From positions 1 to 64,000 of the forward strand of contig CAYZED010000002.1 of assembly GCA_964477445.1 (NCBI GenBank): DNA of 64,000 bases, written 5' to 3'. Made by a program: the position numbers and the translations under genes. The first letter of the stretch is position 1; each line of letters starts with the position of its first letter. The stretch is from CAYZED01 sp964477445 (GTDB lineage Bacteria; Bacillota; Clostridia; Lutisporales; Lutisporaceae). Shown one piece after another: positions 28,663-36,772 of the stretch. A model generated the notes under the pieces. The model had not been told where the DNA came from. It saw only the letters and a program-made list of their open reading frames with translations, and searched no databases.

Positions 28663-29289
28663 ATGTTTAAAGCACTGAAACCAAAGGAAGACATATTCTT
28701 TGAATTATTTACCGCCAACTCAACTTTAAGCTACGAAGCAGCAATAAAGCTAAACGAATTTATGAAGGACTTATCTAATGGTGAAGAAAAATACAAACAG
28801 ATCAAAGAACTTGAAAATGCTGGTGACAGACAGGTACATGCAATATTTGAACAATTAAATAAAACCTTTATAACACCTCTTGATAGAGAAGATATACATA
28901 TGATCGCAAAGGCACTTGATGAAGTGACTGATATGATTGAACAAACAGCAAGCAGATTCTTAATGTATAATGTGGAAAAGGCCACGCCGGAATCACTTGA
29001 AGTATCAGAAATGATCATTAAATGCACAAAAGAATTGATTTCACTTATGGAAACACTAAAAAGAAGCAAGGGTACTAAAGAACTTAAAAAATGGATTATA
29101 GAAATAAATAATCTCGAAGAACAAGGTGATGCTTCATATAGAAAATCAGTAACCAAACTTTTCCATAGTGATTCTCCTGCAATCGTAGTTATACAGTGGA
29201 AAGATATTTACGAAAATTTAGAAGCAGTACTAGATGCTTGTGAAGATGTAGCAAATGTAATTGAAGGGGTTGTAATGAAACATGCTTAG
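28663..29289 (+). CDS. PhoU-like DUF47 protein (Pit accessory regulator)
   Basis: 208 residues, mostly helical. FFELFTANSTLSYEAAIKL, the acidic EIINNLEEQGDASYRK-type block (residues 145-160) and a C-terminal ending DACEDVANVIEGVVMKHA match the DUF47/PhoU-like family that pairs with Pit transporters. It probably modulates phosphate uptake. ATG start behind GGAGG. Its stop overlaps the pit start by eight bases, so the two are translationally coupled. Confidence 0.92.
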   Translation: MFKALKPKEDIFFELFTANSTLSYEAAIKLNEFMKDLSNGEEKYKQIKELENAGDRQVHAIFEQLNKTFITPLDREDIHMIAKALDEVTDMIEQTASRFLMYNVEKATPESLEVSEMIIKCTKELISLMETLKRSKGTKELKKWIIEINNLEEQGDASYRKSVTKLFHSDSPAIVVIQWKDIYENLEAVLDACEDVANVIEGVVMKHA

Positions 29290-30286
29290 TGGAATTTCAT
29301 TCATAATTATTTTAACAGTAGTAATAACACTCGTTTTCGATTTTATTAATGGTTTTCATGACACTGCCAATGCCATTGCAACATCAGTTGCTACCAGAGT
29401 ATTAACTCCTATGCAAGCTATTATAATGGCTTCATCACTAAACTTTGTAGGTGCCTTTATGAGTGTAAAGGTTGCAACAACTATAGGAAGTGGAATTGTA
29501 AACCCAGAAATGGTTGTTCCTAAAGTAATTTTAGCCGCACTAATAGGAGCTATTACATGGAATCTTATTACATGGTGGCTTGGAATACCCTCAAGTTCTT
29601 CGCACGCTTTGATTGGAGCACTAATCGGTTCTGCGATTATGTATACTAATGGTATTGAAGTTGTAAGTTGGGCAAAGCTTTGGGACAAAACTATTAAATG
29701 GCTTATACTCTCTCCAATTCTCGGATTCGCAATAGGGTATATAATTATGAACACTTTAAATTGGGTCCTAAAACCTTTTAGACCAGCAACTGTAACCAAA
29801 GTATTCTCAAAAGGACAAATAGTATCTGCTGCCTTTATGGCCTTTTCGCATGGTTCAAATGACGCCCAAAAGTCAATGGGTATCATTACTCTACTTTTGG
29901 TAAGTGGAGGAGTGTTAAGCAACTTCCAAGTTCTCCCTTGGGTAAAAATCGCTTGTGCCTTAGCGATGGCGCTCGGGACATCGATAGGCGGATGGAAAAT
30001 AATAAAAACCATGGGCGTCAATATGGCAAGACTTCAACCAGTTAACGGTTTTGCTGCTGAAACTGCAGCCGCTATAGTAATTCAAGCCGCAACATATATG
30101 CATGCTCCAGTTTCAACTACCCATATAATCTCAACGGCTATTATGGGTGTAGGTGCAAACAAACGTCTCAGTAGTGTTAGATGGGGTGTCGCAAAGAATA
30201 TAGTTTGGGCGTGGATTCTTACTATCCCACTTTGTGGACTTATGGCCGCCGCCGTTATGCTATTATTTAAATTAATTGGAGTATAA
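29282..30286 (+). CDS. pit: Inorganic phosphate transporter, PiT family
   Basis: 334 residues with about ten membrane helices. The duplicated PiT signature is present: GFHDTANAIATSVATRVLTP near the N-terminus and FSHGSNDAQKSMGI in the second half. It is a low-affinity phosphate permease coupled to cation movement. Here it follows four PHO-box hexamers, suggesting phosphate-starvation control rather than constitutive expression. The stop lies at the start of a 14-bp tandem repeat. Confidence 0.95.
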   Translation: MLSGISFIIILTVVITLVFDFINGFHDTANAIATSVATRVLTPMQAIIMASSLNFVGAFMSVKVATTIGSGIVNPEMVVPKVILAALIGAITWNLITWWLGIPSSSSHALIGALIGSAIMYTNGIEVVSWAKLWDKTIKWLILSPILGFAIGYIIMNTLNWVLKPFRPATVTKVFSKGQIVSAAFMAFSHGSNDAQKSMGIITLLLVSGGVLSNFQVLPWVKIACALAMALGTSIGGWKIIKTMGVNMARLQPVNGFAAETAAAIVIQAATYMHAPVSTTHIISTAIMGVGANKRLSSVRWGVAKNIVWAWILTIPLCGLMAAAVMLLFKLIGV

Positions 30287-30288
30287 TT

Positions 30289-30470
30289 AAGAGGGTATAA
30301 TNNNNNNNNNNNNNNNNNNNNNNNNNNNNNNNNNNNNNNNNNNNNNNNNNNNNNNNNNNNNNNNNNNNNNNNNNNNNNNNNNNNNNNNNNNNNNNNNNNN
30401 NAAAGAGGGTATAATAAAGAGGGTATAATAAAGAGGGTATAATAAAGAGGGTATAATAAAGAGGGTATAA
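30289..30470 (+). repeat. 14-bp tandem repeat array interrupted by an assembly gap
   Basis: The unit AAAGAGGGTATAAT occurs once before the gap (30289-30301, slightly changed) and nearly five times after it (402-470 of the 30000s). The last unit forms the left arm of the terminator hairpin at 30463-30500. True copy number is unknown because 100 Ns lie inside the array. Confidence 0.9.
30302..30401. other. Assembly gap (100 N)
   Basis: A run of exactly 100 Ns, the usual placeholder for a gap of unknown length. It is flanked on both sides by the same 14-bp repeat, so the array probably defeated the assembler. Other sequence could still be missing here. Confidence 0.98.
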
Positions 30471-30500
30471 ATAAGATTTTAATCGATCTTATTTATACCC
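30463..30500 (+). terminator. Terminator-like hairpin after pit
   Basis: A perfect 15-bp stem (30463-30477 with 30486-30500) closes an 8-base loop and is followed by TTATTT. The stem is AT-rich apart from three closing G-C pairs. It could serve pit on the plus strand and the export ATPase gene on the minus strand. Confidence 0.7.
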
Positions 30501-30508
30501 TTATTTCT

Positions 30509-30591
30509 TATAGTATAGGAAACTTTTCTTTTTTGAAAACAGCAACCCACTGAGGGTAAATGGTTTCGAGGGTTAACAAAAAAACATTTAC
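30509..30591 (+). repeat. Dispersed intergenic repeat, copy 1
   Basis: About 83 bp from TATAGTATAGGAAAC to AAAAAAACATTTAC. Two further good copies are at 41554-41646 (same orientation) and 49587-49678 (opposite). Inside are a small ACCC/GGGT hairpin and a GTAAATG/CATTTAC inverted pair. It lies after the pit terminator and before the 3' end of the export ATPase gene. No open frame is present. Confidence 0.85.
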
Positions 30592-30610
30592 TTCGCGATA
30601 AACTTTTATT

Positions 30611-31860
30611 CTAATCTAATGAATTTTTCCACTCTGTATTTAAGAAAACATAACCTTCTCCTTCAGGAGCACTAATTACATTAAATGAAAACGCATTATT
30701 CACCGTTTCAATGCTTACAAGGTTTTGACTTTCAAGGAAGACAACATCGAAATAATACCTGCCTTTTCCTAGTTTTAATGTTTCTATATTAACAGTGACA
30801 GAATTTTCACCTTCTTCCCAAGGTATTCTTACGCCATCAACATTAGAATTGAAAGCAAAAAGAAATCTATCAATTTCACCAATTTCCATCGGCTCTCGAC
30901 CCGCATATCTTAATTCTATGTATATTCCAGGTCTATAAATATCAGTTTTCAGAACATTATATTTTATTCTTAACTGCATAGTATCACCTGAATTAATACT
31001 ATCAACAATTTCATTGCTAGAATTATATGCTAGCAATTCTTTTAATTTTACGAATTTTTTATCGGATGAAAACTCACCTTCACTAGTCATAAATCTGCCT
31101 TTGTCATCATTTGAAACATTTTCATCATTTGAAAGGCTTCTATAGTATTCTTCAATAATCTTGTCAGGTTCTCCAATTCCAGCGATTCTTCCTTTTTCGA
31201 GCCATATTGCCTTTGTGCAATACTTCTTGATAGTGTCGAGATTATGAGAAACATATAGAATTGTTTTCCCGTTTTTTACAAATTCATCGAATTTCTCAAA
31301 ACATTTTTTTTGGAATGAAACGTCTCCAACTGAAAGAATCTCATCAACAATTAGAATTTCTGGTTCAATATTTATGGCAACAGCAAAAGCCAATCTGGCA
31401 AACATTCCTGTTGAATAATGTTTTATCGGTTGATTAATGAATTCTCCAATATCAGCGAAAGAAATAATTTCATCAAGGACTTTTTCCACATCTTTTTTTC
31501 TCATGCCTGAAAGACTACTATTGAAAAAAATATTTTCTANNNNNNNNNNCCTGTCAATTCAGGATTGAATCCAGCACCTAACTCCAACAAAGAGGAAATT
31601 CTTCCAATCACTTCAATTTCTCCAGAAGTCTGAAATGCAACCCCAGTTAGCAATTTTAACAGAGTCGATTTTCCAGCACCATTATGCCCTAATATTCCAA
31701 CTGATTCGCCTTTAGAAACGGAGAAACTTATATTATCCAATGCTTTGAATTCCCTAAAGCCTTTGTTAGAAAATGGATTTATTATTCTTGAAAGTTTTTT
31801 TAAACGAGTACCATAAATTCTATATGATTTAGTTAGATTAGTTACTCTTATTATTTCCAT
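30611..31860 (-). CDS. Polysaccharide/teichoic acid export ABC ATPase B (Wzt/TagH-like), split by a 10-N join
   Basis: Two frames (31860-31550 and 31539-30611) are one gene. The first ends GAGFNPELT and the second resumes ENIFFNSSLSG, matching the paralogue at 34468 where ELTG-IENIYF is continuous, so only about two bases are really missing. Walker A GHNGAGKST, signature YSTGM and Walker B ILIVDE are present. The C-terminal part (about 150 residues) is a Wzt-type beta-sandwich that would select the glycan. ATG start nine bases after AAAGGAG, overlapping the preceding glycosyltransferase by 23 bases. Last gene of the export operon. Confidence 0.88.
31540..31549. other. Scaffold join (10 N) inside export ATPase B
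   Basis: Ten Ns placed between two parts of one ABC ATPase reading frame. Comparison with the intact paralogue implies a true gap of about two bases; ten Ns shift the frame artificially. Confidence 0.95.
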
Positions 31861-33181
31861 ACAAAATTAGCTCCTTTATCGCCTGAGCTTTTTTGTCCCA
31901 GGTATTCGAAAGACCTTCCACTCTTAGAGTATTACTGTATTCAGAGTCTCCGATTAATAACATCGCATGGTCCAAATTAATTATGAAATCTTCGTGCGTT
32001 TTCGAAATCAAAGCGGACTTATATTTTCTACATTCAGGTAGATCAGTAGTTACAATCGGATGACCCATGGCCATATATTCAAATAGTTTCACTGGACTAG
32101 TCGATTCAGTAATATCATTCAAAATAAATGGGATCGTACTAACTGAAAAATGTCTTGAATATGCTGGCAATTCAAGATAGTTCACTGGCCCAATATAGTT
32201 AACATTTACAAATTTTGATAAACCACTTTTTTCGATGCTTCCATCATAATCAACGCCAATTAATACAACTTCCCAATCCGGTCTTTTAGTAGCTATTTTT
32301 TTTATTAGTTCATAGTCAAACCACTCTGCCATTGCCCCAAAGTAACCTATAATTGGTTTGTTTTTATTAATCGCATTTTTCATAGCATCATTTAGCTGAA
32401 TTTCTATCTGCAAATTTTGGCTGTCAGCATTAATATTACTATTCACATTAATATTACCATTCACATTAAGAGCAAAATGCTCAAACTGAACTCCATTTGT
32501 GGCAATAATAGAATTTGTAATTCCTCTTATTTCTTTAACCTCTTCAAATAACTTATTTGCAGTTGAAACAACAAACACTTTATCTTTCATTTCAAGCATC
32601 TTTTTATGACTTTCGAAGACTTCTCTAGGTATTTTAAAACCTGCTATTTTATCTGAAAAATCATCTACAAATTCGTAAATAAATCTAAAGTCTTGTTTGA
32701 AATAATTCGTTAAATATTTATCATATTCCATATAGGAAGTTGAATATACATGAACAAATTTTGGTAACTTTGATTCCGAAATAACCTTCATTATTACCTC
32801 ATGTACCCAATAAATATCTGTATTAACGACATATAATCCTGGTTTTTCTTCAATATAAGTGGTAACTTCTTTGTCAACAAATGGAGAGGATTTATAAAAA
32901 TACAAAAAATTCTTCTTCGCTAGGTTTATTGCTATATGTTGTGGACGTTGAAACATTTTCATATTATAGCCAAAAAAAGTTTCGAAGACAATTATTCCTT
33001 CAAATTTACCTTTTTTAAGTTTTAATTTAAGCTCTTTTTCTAAAACAATAGCCATAGGTTTACTTTCCAAGTATCTCCTATGATTAACTATCCTACTATA
33101 ATAAGGTCTTATTTTTGCCCAAAAAGGTCGTATAAACGGTCTAATGATTTTTTTCAATTTTTTTTTCAATTTTTCTTTCAA
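31838..33181 (-). CDS. Glycosyltransferase B (GT-B fold, RPQH type)
   Basis: About 447 residues. The N-terminus is very Lys-rich; MFQRPQHIAINLAKKNF and later YFGAMAEWFDYELI, STSPVKLFEYMAMGHPIVTTDLPE give the pattern of GT4-like glycosyltransferases with an RPQH block, related to teichuronic acid enzymes such as TuaH. The second half holds the donor-nucleotide site. There is an Asn-rich insert (NVNGNINVNSNINAD). Start is uncertain: TTG at 33181 lies eight bases after GGGAG; a frame to 33202 exists. It overlaps the upstream paralogue by about 41 bases. Confidence 0.8.
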   Translation of the reverse strand: MKEKLKKKLKKIIRPFIRPFWAKIRPYYSRIVNHRRYLESKPMAIVLEKELKLKLKKGKFEGIIVFETFFGYNMKMFQRPQHIAINLAKKNFLYFYKSSPFVDKEVTTYIEEKPGLYVVNTDIYWVHEVIMKVISESKLPKFVHVYSTSYMEYDKYLTNYFKQDFRFIYEFVDDFSDKIAGFKIPREVFESHKKMLEMKDKVFVVSTANKLFEEVKEIRGITNSIIATNGVQFEHFALNVNGNINVNSNINADSQNLQIEIQLNDAMKNAINKNKPIIGYFGAMAEWFDYELIKKIATKRPDWEVVLIGVDYDGSIEKSGLSKFVNVNYIGPVNYLELPAYSRHFSVSTIPFILNDITESTSPVKLFEYMAMGHPIVTTDLPECRKYKSALISKTHEDFIINLDHAMLLIGDSEYSNTLRVEGLSNTWDKKAQAIKELILYGNNKSN

Positions 33182-34484
33182 TTTTTCTTCTCCCAACCCC
33201 AAAGCTCTCTATTACTGCATCGTGAAATATCGTTGCTTTCATTGACCAAGTATTTTCAAGTGCTTCCTTTTTTAGAATGTTAAAATATTCATTATCTGCT
33301 TCGATTTTCAAACTTTTGTCAATGAGATTAATAAACTCCTCGTGACTCTTTGCTATCATTACAGACTTGTATTTTCTACATTCCCTCATGTCTGTGGTTA
33401 CTATTGGTTTTCCAAGTGCCATATATTCAAATAATTTAACTGGACTGGTGGATTCAGTAATATCGTTTAAAATAAATGGTATTGTTAAAACATCCATATG
33501 GCAAGCGTATGAAGCTAATTCTTTATAAGGAATAATTCCTAAATAATTAACGTTTTCTAGTTTTTCGATTTTGTTATTGTTCATACTTTTATCATATTTA
33601 AAACCTATTAATACAATTTCATAATCGGGTCGTTCTTTTGAGAGTTTCCTAATCAGTTCATAATCAAACCATTTAGCTAATGCTCCATAATAGCCAATTA
33701 TCGGTTTGTTTTTTAACTTAATATCTAATAATTTTTCAGGAATCTGATCTGTATAATTGATAGCTGTCCAGTCCTGTAACCTAACTCCATTCGTGGCTAA
33801 AGCTAGTTCCCTTTCACCTCGAATTTCCTTTACTTCCTCAAACAATTTATCGGCTGATGCTAGAACAACGCAATTCTTATAATCGCTTATAATTTTATTA
33901 TGTCTTTCAAATACAAACTCAGGTAAATCCCCACTAATCTCATGTGATAGTTCATCAATATATTCATAAATCATCTTAAACCCTCTATCAGTGTATGTTT
34001 CATTAATATATTCATTAGTAAGATAAATGTCAGTAGAGTAAAGTGATAGGAGTTTTGGTTTATCAGTTTTCTTTAGCAAATCATATATTGATGCCATTAC
34101 TGCTTTTTTTGTGAAATCAACTATATATAGATTGTCTTTTTGTTTTGTAAACATTTGCACTGATTTGTCAAAATTTGGATTCATGCGATATATCACCAAA
34201 AATCCTTTGTCCGCCAGTTCATTAAACATGTGCTGCGGTCTTTGGAAAAGAGGAATATTCCATCCAACTCTAGAATCAAAAAAAATAATACCTTCGTAAC
34301 TTTCTTCCTGAATAACATCGCGAAAAACCGAATATGCTTCCCTATACCACTCTTTATATCTAAAAGGACTGTTGTTAAGAACGTCGTATATTTTATACTT
34401 TACGAAATATAAAACGAATTTAAAGAATGCTATTAATCCCTCATTTCGATAGATTTTTAATACTTTATTAATTCTTCTCTTCAA
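33141..34484 (-). CDS. Glycosyltransferase A (GT-B fold, RPQH type)
   Basis: 447 residues, paralogous to the next gene: LFQRPQHMFNELADKGF, YYGALAKWFDYELI and STSPVKLFEYMALGKPIVTTDMRE line up with it. Likely a cytosolic enzyme adding sugars to the exported polymer on its lipid carrier. TTG start behind GGAGAAG. It overlaps the export ATPase A gene by 17 bases, and its C-terminus is a run of Lys/Ile codons that also encode the start of the following gene. Sugar specificity cannot be read from sequence. Confidence 0.82.
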   Translation of the reverse strand: MKRRINKVLKIYRNEGLIAFFKFVLYFVKYKIYDVLNNSPFRYKEWYREAYSVFRDVIQEESYEGIIFFDSRVGWNIPLFQRPQHMFNELADKGFLVIYRMNPNFDKSVQMFTKQKDNLYIVDFTKKAVMASIYDLLKKTDKPKLLSLYSTDIYLTNEYINETYTDRGFKMIYEYIDELSHEISGDLPEFVFERHNKIISDYKNCVVLASADKLFEEVKEIRGERELALATNGVRLQDWTAINYTDQIPEKLLDIKLKNKPIIGYYGALAKWFDYELIRKLSKERPDYEIVLIGFKYDKSMNNNKIEKLENVNYLGIIPYKELASYACHMDVLTIPFILNDITESTSPVKLFEYMALGKPIVTTDMRECRKYKSVMIAKSHEEFINLIDKSLKIEADNEYFNILKKEALENTWSMKATIFHDAVIESFGVGRRKIERKIEKKIEKNH

Positions 34485-35685
34485 AATTCTTCTCCAATCC
34501 TTCCCAATTATGTTTTGGGATTATCAAGCCTTCGCCTCTATATACATCTGTTATTCTAAAACTATATATGTTTACTTTTCTAAATAATATCCGATCTTTG
34601 TTACTTATTAAAAAGTCCATATAGTAGTCGCCGGCCATTAGGTTTAATTCGTCAATTTGAAACGTTATTTTATTCAAACCTTTTTTTATGAATACTTGTT
34701 TTGGTTGAAAATCATAATCTCTAAATGAATTAACCGACATATCATGTTTAGTTTCAATCCCCGCTCTACCATCGCATCTTATTAAATCAATTTGATAAAA
34801 TGATTCATTAAAATCTTCTTCCAAATCAACAGAAACGTCGAAATCAATACTAATTTCAAAAGGCTCAAGGAAATCAAATTCTCTTTCTTTCTCCTCAGAA
34901 GTTCCAGTACGAATTTTCTTTAAATCTATTCCATAATATAAAACATCTCTTTTAATATCAGTGTTTTCTGGATTATGATTAATATTGAAATAACGTTCAA
35001 CATTAATTACAGGATTTCCATCGGCTACAATTTTCCCGTGATCAATCCATATTACTCTGCCACAGAATTTCTTTACGACATCCAAAGAATGTGAAACAAA
35101 AATAATAGTATTATTCTTTTCCCTAAACTCTAAAAATTTCTCCATGCATTTTACCTGAAATCCAACGTCGCCTACTGAAAGTATTTCGTCAATTATTAAT
35201 ATTTCAGGATCAACATTAATCGCAGTCGCAAAAGCTAATCTTGCGAACATTCCACTGGAATAACTTCTCACTGGTTCATTTATATACTCTCCAATATCAG
35301 CAAAGTCCAGAATGGCAGGAATTTTCTCTTTAATCTCTTTATTTGATAGTCCATTTAGACTTCCACTAAAATAAATATTCTCTATTCCCGTTAATTCTGG
35401 ATTAAATCCAGAACCTAACTCAAGTAATGATGCAATTCTTCCATTAATTTTTACATCACCAGAAGTCGGAAAAGTCACCCCTGTCAGAATCTTAAGTAAG
35501 GTTGATTTGCCAGCTCCATTATGCCCAATAATCCCAAGAATTTCACCTTTATTAACATGAAAATTAATGTTATTTAGTGCATTAAACTCCAGATATGATT
35601 TCCCATCCTTCCCCTTCCTAGTCATAGGTAATTTAAATGTTTTCCATAAATCGATTACTTCAATAGCTTTTTCAGACATGCTCAA
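34468..35685 (-). CDS. Polysaccharide/teichoic acid export ABC ATPase A (Wzt/TagH-like)
   Basis: 405 residues. Walker A GHNGAGKST (54-62), signature YSSGM (142-146), Walker B ILIIDE (162-167). From about 245 onward there is a Wzt-like C-terminal domain of beta character, different in sequence from that of ATPase B. It powers export of a lipid-linked glycan with the permease just upstream. TTG start at 35685, seven bases after GGAGG; a nearby ATG is too far from it. Confidence 0.9.
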   Translation of the reverse strand: MSMSEKAIEVIDLWKTFKLPMTRKGKDGKSYLEFNALNNINFHVNKGEILGIIGHNGAGKSTLLKILTGVTFPTSGDVKINGRIASLLELGSGFNPELTGIENIYFSGSLNGLSNKEIKEKIPAILDFADIGEYINEPVRSYSSGMFARLAFATAINVDPEILIIDEILSVGDVGFQVKCMEKFLEFREKNNTIIFVSHSLDVVKKFCGRVIWIDHGKIVADGNPVINVERYFNINHNPENTDIKRDVLYYGIDLKKIRTGTSEEKEREFDFLEPFEISIDFDVSVDLEEDFNESFYQIDLIRCDGRAGIETKHDMSVNSFRDYDFQPKQVFIKKGLNKITFQIDELNLMAGDYYMDFLISNKDRILFRKVNIYSFRITDVYRGEGLIIPKHNWEGLEKNFEEKN

Positions 35686-35696
35686 ATCAATGCCTC

Positions 35697-36497
35697 CTAT
35701 AAAACATCATCAAATTCAGGTCTCAGTCTAGCAAAAACATTTGATGATAAAATCAATAATAAAATAGTAAAAACCCAAAAGTAAGCGTGGTACTGAATTG
35801 CCTCAGTTTGAATACCAAAACCCAAATAAGAATCTCTAAAGCCTGTAATCAGATAATATAGAGGATTTAACTTTAGTAATGATACAATTAAATTCGAATA
35901 ATTTTTCGGGTCCCACATAACAGGTGTCATCCAAAATAAAAACTGTATTATTACCCCAACTCCATGCTGAACATCTATTGACATTACAACCCATGATGAG
36001 AGAAGTCTTATAGTTGCAGACATAAATATGACGGTAGCTAAAGTATAATATAATAGTAGTAAAAAATTGATCTGTCCTAAAAAACCGTACATACCAAATA
36101 TAATAAAACTCACTATTAAAAGAATCGAATATGTATAAAAATTAATTAGAAGTCTGATTGAAGGCAATATTTCAACTGGAAACTTTACCTTTTTTACTAA
36201 ATAAGAATGATTACGAATTGAACCAGCGCCAACTGTTATATTGTCTGAAATAAAAAGCCACGGTATATACCCTGCTATAAGCCAAATAATATATGGGAAC
36301 TTCCCTGTGTCCGCAATTTTGAATTTGGTAAAAACAAACCAAAACACCATAATCATCGCAAGTGGTCTGATAATTGCCCAAAGAACACCAAGTTTGCTTC
36401 CAGCAAATTCTTTTACAAACTCTTTTTTTGAAATATTAAATATCATGGGTATATTCTTAAAAATCGTCTTTTCTATTTTTATCCAATTAGAGAACAT
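35697..36497 (-). CDS. Polysaccharide/teichoic acid export ABC permease (Wzm/TagG-like)
   Basis: 266 residues with about six membrane helices, ABC-2 family. NISKKEFVKEFAGSKLGVLWAI-type N-terminus, IPWLFISDNITVGAGSI, and the late segment WMTPVMWDPKNYSNLI plus LNPLYYLITGFRD are characteristic of glycan exporters. ATG start behind AGGAGG. First gene of the leftward operon, and the only permease for two ATPases. Confidence 0.92.
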   Translation of the reverse strand: MFSNWIKIEKTIFKNIPMIFNISKKEFVKEFAGSKLGVLWAIIRPLAMIMVFWFVFTKFKIADTGKFPYIIWLIAGYIPWLFISDNITVGAGSIRNHSYLVKKVKFPVEILPSIRLLINFYTYSILLIVSFIIFGMYGFLGQINFLLLLYYTLATVIFMSATIRLLSSWVVMSIDVQHGVGVIIQFLFWMTPVMWDPKNYSNLIVSLLKLNPLYYLITGFRDSYLGFGIQTEAIQYHAYFWVFTILLLILSSNVFARLRPEFDDVL

Positions 36498-36566
36498 ACA
36501 ACCTCCTAAGTTTTCGCTTTTTCGAGCTATTTTGATGAATTACTATTATTATTTTACATCCAATTT

Positions 36567-36594
36567 ATTATACCACTTAGATTAAAGTTATCAA
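36567..36594 (-). promoter_or_regulatory. Promoter of the glycan export operon
   Basis: Minus-strand TTGATA (36589-36594), 16-base spacer, TATAAT (36567-36572), about 70 bases before the permease start. Confidence 0.65.
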
Positions 36595-36668
36595 TAGTTC
36601 ATCGTTCTTCAATAATTATTTCTTAACTCACAACACATACTTTTAACATATACGAGCCTTGTGTAATC

Positions 36669-36697
36669 TTGATAAATGCTATTCAAAGTGATATAGT
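36669..36697 (+). promoter_or_regulatory. Promoter of the LtaS-like gene array
   Basis: TTGATA (36669-36674), 17-base spacer, TATAGT (36692-36697). It diverges from the glycan export promoter about 75 bases away; both carry the same TTGATA -35, so the two envelope units could be co-regulated (inference). Confidence 0.7.
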
Positions 36698-36772
36698 ATT
36701 TATGAATTATGGCTTAATATATTGAATTTTATTTATGTCTTTAGCAAACTCACAAAGGAAGGAATTAATATT

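Noticed and set aside
30509..30591. CRISPR repeat
   Set aside because: The copies are far apart, single, and in different orientations, with no spacers or cas genes.
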